A DNA stretch of 64,000 bases from Dysidea avara (Eukaryota > Porifera > Demospongiae > Dictyoceratida > Dysideidae), in assembly GCF_963678975.1 (NCBI RefSeq), contig NC_089274.1:25395053-25459052 (forward strand). The letters are read 5' to 3'. Shown piece by piece: positions 58,401-64,000 of the stretch (within the stretch, counting starts at the first letter, position 1; the number at the start of each line of letters is the position of its first letter). The notes under the pieces were generated by a model, which was not told where the DNA came from, searched no databases, and saw nothing but the letters and a program-made list of their open reading frames with translations. The translations under genes were made by a program, and so were the position numbers.

Positions 58401-60428
58401 TAAGTCTACAACTATTATAGTAGGTGTGCTTGCCACTATAGATAGAGGAGTTTATTGCAAAGTCACATACAAAGCAAATAATAAGGAGCTCACTTCAAAT
58501 ATGGCTTAGCCTCCATCATCAGAGCTTGACTAAGACAATAAGTAGCTCCTGTTGCATACCTATATTTGTCCAACTTCGTTGTCTGAAATCAAAACATTCG
58601 CCATACAGTCAAGAACTGTAGCTCTTACCAAGTTTCTTTCCTTTAATCTGTCCAGTGCAGTTGCTTTAATCTACAATGTAACACTGATAAATAACCTGGA
58701 AACATATTGCGAATGCAACATACAGGCATATTATATCGACGGTGAAGTTGTGGGTATTTCCCAAGATAGTATGGTTGATGTGGATCATATTGTTGTAGTA
58801 GTTTACTCAGTTGCGGAACATTCACATAAACATCATCATCAAAATGACAGAACCACTGGTAGCTGTGTGGAACGTTATCATGTGATGTTGTAGTCATCAC
58901 AACTAACACACCTGTCTCTGTCATCTTTGTGTTGCTCCATTGCTTGGTAGTATGCAGCAAAAGCTGCTCCAATTTTGCAACAAATTCCTGCACTAAAAAT
59001 GAATGTCGTCATTACTATTATCATGTGTTAACACAGCTTACATTGCACGAACTAAAGGGCAATCAGTAACAATCATGTTAAACCCTGACAAAGTAAAACA
59101 TCAGCAAAGCCACATGATCAATTCAATAAGCATACAGCAATGAAGTAATTCACATAGTTAAATATTTATATACATACATAGCTTAGTTATCTTTTGAGTT
59201 GAGTAAGACCATTAATATTCAAGATCATTAACCATGATGGACTGAAAGTATAGTTAATCTGTGTATTAAGCAGTACGGTAGTACTGTTTAAATAGGAATC
59301 CCCCAAAAATGAGGCGTACCACCTAAAATTCTGCCTTTAAAAACCATCCTAGAAACATCCTACATGACAATAATCACCTTTATGAAACAATATCAGACCA
59401 TCTAACATCACAATACAGCATTAAAAACAAGAAAACACAGGCAGCCGGATATAGAATTTTTTTTTAAATCATCAAAATTCGAATTTTCGTCTGACTGTTA
59501 GCCTGCCTCCCTGACCACATCACAAGGCTGGAGGCCAAACGAAGCAGTGCACAGCCACTATTTTATGCCACAATAATAAACTCTACAGTGGGATGTGCGA
59601 CAAGTGTGTGCTCTCTGCGCCTTGTCTTTCCTTTTATATTCAATCAGGTTAGTCTTCTTCCTTCTCCATGTAATGAAACCATATTGAGTCATTAATTTCA
59701 ACACTTTCCTTGAGCAGCATATTTAGATGCTGCAACTTATTTAAGCATTTCTGCTTGGTAGATACCTGTAGCTTCACGATAGGTTTGATACCACGCCTAT
59801 CAATGCGATCTTGGTTGATTAAACACTGAGACCACACTTCTTAACAATCTATTTACTTGATCATGATGGCACTACCCATTGTTATTGCTCTAACTGTATT
59901 CATAATGTTAACACTATGAAAATATGAAATAGCGACACACTTCCTGGCTGACTCAAGATATTCTAAAACAGCAACCACCCTAATAGAACAGTCACAAGGG
60001 TGTGGCTGTATGCTATAACAAAACAACCAAACAAACTAGTATATTAAAAATCATTAACTTAAAAATGAAGTAGGGATCCAAAAAAGTAGTGAAACAAGAG
60101 ATGAATGAAGGTATTACAGCTTAGCTTGGTGGGAAAATCCCTACTTTGACATTAAACAAAAAGATTGTTATAACATGCCAATGTAGGGATTTTCCTACCG
60201 AGCTAAGCTGTAATACCATCATTCATCTCTTGTTTCACTACTTTTATAGGCTTGGATTTCTATTTTATTTTTAAATTAATATACTAGTACACACTGCACC
60301 TTTCACCATAGTCAATACAGCATGAACTATATGTGTAAAAGCAATACAAATGGTTAACAGGTCCTACCTGCTTTTTGTATCAGGCTGACAGAAGAGTTAT
60401 TGTGTGAACCGTCGGTGACAATGGACAC
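52449..60428 (-). CDS. Fringe-like GT31 glycosyltransferase (5' end not found)
   Basis: Eight minus-strand exons: 60428-60368, 58987-58912, 58862-58724, 58582-58494, 58405-58356, 54475-54381, 52672-52584, 52503-52449. All phases agree and they encode 217 aa to a stop. Motifs in order are VSIVTDGSHNNSS (matching the ..FTDG.. block of Fringe), AGICCKIGAAFAAYY, SYQWFCHFDDDVYVNVPQLS with the metal-binding DDD, PYYLGKYP, KYRYATGATYCLSQAL (the FATGGAG..CIS block), SLPNSDDIPLGFVI (LPDD..IG.I block), VTISYLTSKNKTTYGH, and the Cys-rich end FMTYHCLLYPKVSWCHR. Fringe enzymes extend O-fucose on Notch EGF repeats with GlcNAc in the Golgi. The signal anchor and first part are missing, probably upstream of 60429. 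An odd point is YATGAT where Fringe has FATGGAG. Confidence 0.88.
52815..53247. mobile_element. 433-bp MITE with perfect 10-bp duplication
   Basis: Ends AGGCTTGAGCCAATTATGC and GCATAATTGGCACAAGCCT are inverted copies with one mismatch. ATTTTAATGT flanks both sides (52805-52814 and 53248-53257). The inside repeats ATTATGCT many times in both orientations. The duplication length suggests a Mutator-like source. Lies in an intron of the Fringe-like gene. Confidence 0.85.
53341..53966. mobile_element. 626-bp element with about 40-bp TIRs
   Basis: Left GTGACCGTCTCAGCAAAAAC (then CCGACTTGTTC) and right GAACAAGTCGGG (then TTTTTGCTGAGACGGGCAC) are inverted copies. Flanking ATAT could be the duplication. 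The internal sequence matches 19060-19500 in reverse orientation. No intact ORF. Confidence 0.75.
54545..56060 (-). repeat. Composite dispersed repeat, copy C (inverted) with long TIR
   Basis: The part 54545-55330 forms a foldback: GTAGTCAAACAAGAGATGAATG..GGGAAAATCCCTAC..GACAAATTTCATAATAA at the left pairs with TTATTATGGAATTTGTCC..GTAGGGATTTTCCTAC..CATTCATCTCTTGTTTCAC at the right. Centre-proximal GTTGCCCCTAGTAACCTGAA pairs with TTCAGGTTGCTAGGGGCAAC. From 55330 to 56060, read on minus, it follows copy A including the GGGATGTGCC-like block (as GGAATGTGC). Lies in an intron of the Fringe-like gene. Confidence 0.7.
56061..58355. other. Remaining intron of the Fringe-like gene
   Basis: Contains dispersed CTCTATTAG motifs as dimers at about 56857-56890 and 57977-58010. 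A minus-strand stretch near 57000-57180 has protein-like text (TASNVHNWSNQINQLYKHT) but neither fits the Fringe alignment nor has a known family. Confidence 0.4.
59270..60280 (+). repeat. Composite dispersed repeat, copy B with foldback end
   Basis: Same landmarks as copy A: CTGTTTAAATAGGAATCCCC (59288), AGTGCACAGCCACTATTTTA (59546), GTGGGATGTGCG (59588), TGACTCAAGATATTCTAAAA (59949). The end 60060-60250 is a foldback: GTAGTGAAACAAGAGATGAA..GCTTAGCTTGGTGGGAAAATCC pairs with GGATTTTCCTACCGAGCTAAGC..CATCTCTTGTTTCACTAC. Lies between the two most upstream exons found for the Fringe-like gene. Confidence 0.75.
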
Positions 60429-62083
60429 CTGAAATACAAAATATAAATCCTAAATAGAGGCTTCCACTGGTTGATCAGTGGTTTCCTCTGGTAGAATATT
60501 TCAAGCATCTTAACGGCATTGCTACCCTTAATACAGTCTTTTTACAGACCATTGAAAGTGTTTAATGACTATATTGTTGTTATAAAAGGGTAATTAATGC
60601 AACTTTTACACATCAGGCCTTTGCCAACTGCAATAATTGATTATTCAACTATTTAACTATTTGAACAATACTATATGAATGAATAAGTAATAATAGTTAT
60701 AAATGGTAACAGTATTTCATTTCATAAACAATTTGTCAGCATAGAAGGAGTAAGGTGAGTTTGTCATGAATGTTGTCAATGACCATTGAATAATTATAAT
60801 TTGAAGCAATGAACCTAGCTAAATTGTATAGTATCAGGACACACGATAGTGTGTCGTGCAGCCAAGTACAGCTAGTGCAGACGTGCAACAGACATTTTAC
60901 AGGAATCAATGTTTTCACATATTCGTAACTCAACGGAAATTATCCAGTTTTGCTGCGGAAACTCTATCCAAATTTGAGGTGAATCCACTAGCCATTACTG
61001 AGATATGCGCCTTCAAAGCTCATCTTATTTTCTTCGTATTTTTCTTCTTAATCTTCTTACGTAAATTTTCTTTTCGTACACTTTAGAAAAATTGCAACAA
61101 CTCGTGTATGCTTTAGTTGATTGACTTCAAATTTGTAAGAGCACAATGAAGCACATTGACAGCCCAGTTTTCATACAGATCACATTAAGAGCAACAGAAT
61201 TATGTACAATTTTGAAACTTGCAAAAGCGATTTGTTGTCACACCTACAGGGTAATCAGCTTGACGGAATAACTTGAAAATCAGTCTGTACATGAAGTTAC
61301 TATTGTATTGCAAACCTTTTGTGGTTTAAAAGTACTGGGAGCATTACCTAAGGAGATATACAGCAAAACCAAACATGTGATAAAAAAATGCGATTGAGAT
61401 ACTCTAATACAACAGTCACTGAGAAGTAAAAAAACATGCACAAAAAATGTCAAAAATTTCTCTTGATTTTGAACCAGGGACCTCCACACCCATATATCCA
61501 AACCTTTACCACTTTGCCACTGCTATCAGCTGCTCACTTCACTTAATGTCTACCTTACAAATGAAAGTTCTGGTTTGGTACACTAGAATGATAACTCGTA
61601 GATCTATCAGTGGAAACGTTGTATTGAAGTGCTCAGAAAACATGTGTGCTCTATTACAGTACTACAAATAGCCTATATCAAGTGTGTCGTGTGGCCAAGT
61701 ACAGCCAGTGTGGGTAGGTGACATACTCATTTTACGGAGCCAGAAAATGCCACTTTCATGTATCCATAGCTCCATAGTGCCTGAACCTTGGCTTGAACAG
61801 TATAACTAACCATTTCTGCTGTGGAAGCTTCATCAGGGTAGGGAATTTCTCATTCCTAATTTGAGTCAGGAATTGAGTCGAATCTACCCAGTTATCATCA
61901 GGATATTCGCACCTTCAAAATTCACCTTAGCTATTTCAGTTCTTCATAAATACATAATAGCCATGCAGTCTTCAATGATTCCTATAGCAAAGCCGGAGGA
62001 AAAAAGTTAAAAATGAAGTATCAAGGCCAACTATAGGCTGGCCTTGGAACTTGCAGTTACAAAAAGAAGTGATATTCGTACAA
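60429..62083. other. Sequence upstream of the found Fringe exons
   Basis: Expected to hold earlier Fringe exons, but none could be fitted. There is one dispersed motif (ATACTCTAATACAACAGTCA) near 61399. Open frames at 60856-61086 and 61447-61671 show no domain. Two similar tracts (GCCAAGTACAGC..CAGAC/GGTAG near 60861 and 61694) suggest a diverged repeat. Confidence 0.35.
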
Positions 62084-62252
62084 AAAACAGCCAAGTTGTG
62101 AAAAAAGGTGCGGCCTTAAAAAACCTGGGTCATTGTTAAAATAATTAGCATTAACATCATTGTAGCCATTTGTTGGCCGCCACCTTTGATTTCACAACTT
62201 TTTTCACCTAGGCTTTTTAAGGTTGCACCTTTTTCACAACTTGGCTGTTTTT
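62084..62252. repeat. Short foldback element related to 8527-8856
   Basis: AAAAACAGCCAAGTTGTGAA..GGTGCGGCCTT at the left pairs with AAGGTTGCACC..TTCACAACTTGGCTGTTTTT at the right. The inner GTTGGCCGCCACCTTTGATT matches the other element's TTGGCCGCCACCTTGGATTT. 169 bp, a deleted family member. Confidence 0.75.
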
Positions 62253-62529
62253 GTACAGTTTGCTTAAAGGTAGGAATTGTAATAATTGCCATGGTAATTA
62301 AAATGGTGCCAATAGTTTGATTTTATAGACAGATTGTTGTTTAATTGCTCTTAGAAAATTTATGTAATATTTCCTTTGATGTCTGAGGTTACTAAATCCA
62401 ATAGAAACCTGTGGAGGGATTACTAAACAGTTAGTAATCTGTGGTCTTGCCAGTGGTTGTTTACTACATTCATCAAATGAAAATCAGCAAAGCCAAAAAT
62501 AAAATGTCCTTACTTACTTTCTGGCATCA

Positions 62530-62760
62530 CTAGCGTTCAGCTAAGTGTTCCAATTCCATAACAATGTCTGGCATGGTGTGGCACTGACACAACAAATTGG
62601 AAGGATAAATCTTGATGCTAGCACTCACAATTTGCACCTTAATATCTTACTTTCTGGACAAGACAAGCGTCTTTCTAGCCCGGCATATAGTAACTGCTTG
62701 ATACCGGCACAATAGCCACGTACTGAACTCCGGTTATGAATGTCAGTGACACTGACATGA
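62530..62760 (-). other. Possible exons of an unidentified minus-strand gene
   Basis: Minus-strand reading gives VTDIHNRSSVRGYCAGIKQL then LYAGLERRLSCPE, followed by a GTAAGA donor-like site (about 62650). Then comes IKIYPSNLLCQCHTMPDIVM and ELEHLAER with a stop at about 62535. It looks protein-like, but the family is unknown and the joins are unproven. Confidence 0.25.
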
Positions 62761-62849
62761 TCAACTCGACTTAAGAACAAATTCCAATGCTATAGCATGC
62801 ACAGTTTGCCACTTTCTCTAACTTTCTTAAAAAAAAATTCTAAATCACT

Positions 62850-63023
62850 TAGAATGGGTCGACATCGGTTTCTATGCTATTTAGAGCCCCTCAGATGATG
62901 TGGACTTGGCAACTCACAATTAATTACCTCGACCTGCGGCCTCGGTAATTAAGTTTGTGGGTAGCCTCACCCACATCGTCCTCGGTTCTCTAAATAGTGT
63001 AGAAACCTTGTTCATCCATTCTA
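62850..63023. repeat. Foldback element, about 65-80-bp arms
   Basis: TTAGAATGGGTCGACATCGG, TTTCTATGCTATTTAGAG and TGATGTGG at the left pair with CCACATCGTC, CTCTAAATAGTGTAGAAACC and CCATTCTAA at the right. The centre is near ACCTCGACCTGCGGCCTCGG. No ORF. Confidence 0.7.
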
Positions 63024-64000
63024 ACTAATACATATATTATGGCAGTGACTACTGTTAATAGTGATGATACAAAATAATTGTGATATGCTGATTACAATAC
63101 ATGACAAATATTTGAAAATTTGAGACCTAGTGCTACTTAATTCAACTGACTGTTAACACAGGTTCCAGTTTCAGGCCAGGCAAAGTAGATAGCTATCATA
63201 GACATTCACTAAATATGGTTTAAACAGTATTATGTATACATCATCCTTGTATTCATCGCTGTGAACAGCTATTGAAAATTTAGACAGTAAAAATAAGCGC
63301 ATACCACTGTTTTACTGAAATTCACATGGTTGTATATACGTACCCAACCAAACACCGTATAAGCAGAAATTTTGGTGAGCAGAATATTTGGCATTTGGTG
63401 AGCAGAGTATTTGGCATTTGGTGAGCAAAATATTTGGAGTTCGTTTAATAATTTGCATTTGGCGAGAGTTTAATTTAACAAAATGCATATTTAAAAAAGT
63501 GGAGTCCCATCATGTGGTACAAATTTTGTAGCTAGCTACATGGCTCTCGTTTACGAAGATGTATAATGCTTACCTATGTACTGGCTCATGTACTGGAGAG
63601 CGACTCTTTCATTTGGAATGCTAACAGATCGAGGACAGAGATTTATTTAATCCATAACCTGCAAGATCTCTGGTGTGTGCATCTTTGCTTGCTTCCAGCA
63701 GAAGAGTAGGACTTTATGACCTGCAATATTACAGACAATTGTAGAATCAGATTTTTTGATTAACTTTCAGTACATTGATAACAAAAATTTAGTGCAGACT
63801 GTGCCTCCTAAGCAGGTAAAGTATTTATAGCTAGCTATTTCACTATCTTGCTAGCTATTAGGTACTTAATTTGTATCAGATTTTACAAAGGTTGTACTTC
63901 TCTTTCGACAACCTTCAATATAACCATACTTGATGAGCTTGCTAGTTCTTGCCAGCTTGAACTCAAGATCCTGTACAATTGGTTAAAATGTATAGTAGAA
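63024..64000. other. Window end with one exon-like stretch
   Basis: A GGTGAGCA..TATTTGGCATTT short repeat occurs three times near 63375-63440. A minus-strand stretch 63575-63725 reads HKVLLFCWKQAKMHTPEILQ and, after an in-frame stop, PRSVSIPNERVALQYMSQYI before GTAAGC. It could be an exon pair or a decayed gene; no family recognised. Confidence 0.3.

Noticed and set aside
58643-58993. Reading 58993-58863 as one exon continuous with the DDD exon (text LLLHTTKQWSNTKMTE)
   Set aside because: The frame giving AGICCKIGAAFAAYY fits Fringe, joins in phase to the exon at 60428-60368 through the acceptor at 58988, and needs only a 49-base intron.
1-64000. tRNA, rRNA, CRISPR arrays, bacterial operons or phage genes
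   Set aside because: Looked for by eye on both strands; none has adequate sequence support, and the spliced genes point to a eukaryote.

Overview
The window reads as nuclear DNA of an early-branching animal, most likely a sponge; that assignment is inference. It is AT-rich, genes are split by GT-AG introns, AATAAA signals follow several stop codons, and there is a Fringe-type glycosyltransferase, IFITM/dispanin-like CD225 membrane proteins, CR1/L2-like LINEs and a DIRS retrotransposon. Nothing looks bacterial. All exon models and repeat limits were derived by hand from splice signals, reading phase and remembered family motifs.

Layout. (1) 0.5-44.3 kb is framed by four paralogous CD225 genes: two on + (517-5450 and 14196-17348) and two on - (17807-19963 with its 5' exon not found, and 38676-44252). 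Each encodes a short start exon, a Pro/Tyr-rich cytoplasmic N-terminus with PPxY or YPPP repeats, and two transmembrane segments split by an intron at the same position. (2) Between and inside them lie three degenerate LINEs (2.06-5.03, 6.74-8.55 and 9.06-10.24 kb), a LINE fragment nested in the second, several inverted-repeat elements and a broken gene (11.5-13.3 kb). (3) 27.36-33.03 kb is a DIRS retrotransposon with gag, RT-RNase H, tyrosine recombinase, inverted terminal repeats and an internal complementary region; its reading frames are broken. (4) 44.59-51.92 kb (+) is a complete five-exon gene for a JmjC (cupin-8) 2-oxoglutarate/iron oxygenase with a TPR-like N-terminus. It probably shares a 337-bp promoter region with CD225 gene 4. 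(5) 52.45-60.43 kb (-) holds the last eight exons of a Fringe-like GT31 glycosyltransferase, tail-to-tail with the JmjC gene. (6) 60.4-64 kb has no gene I can assign; it holds two foldback elements and a few exon-like stretches.

Much of the non-coding DNA is repeats. At least ten short elements have recognisable inverted ends and several have clear target duplications. A motif of about 20 bp (core CTCTATTAGAGTAT) recurs in both orientations across the window, dimeric in several places and as an 18-bp tandem array in one. The host genes do not form one pathway. The clearest biological theme is a local expansion of CD225 membrane proteins with a shared exon-phase plan.
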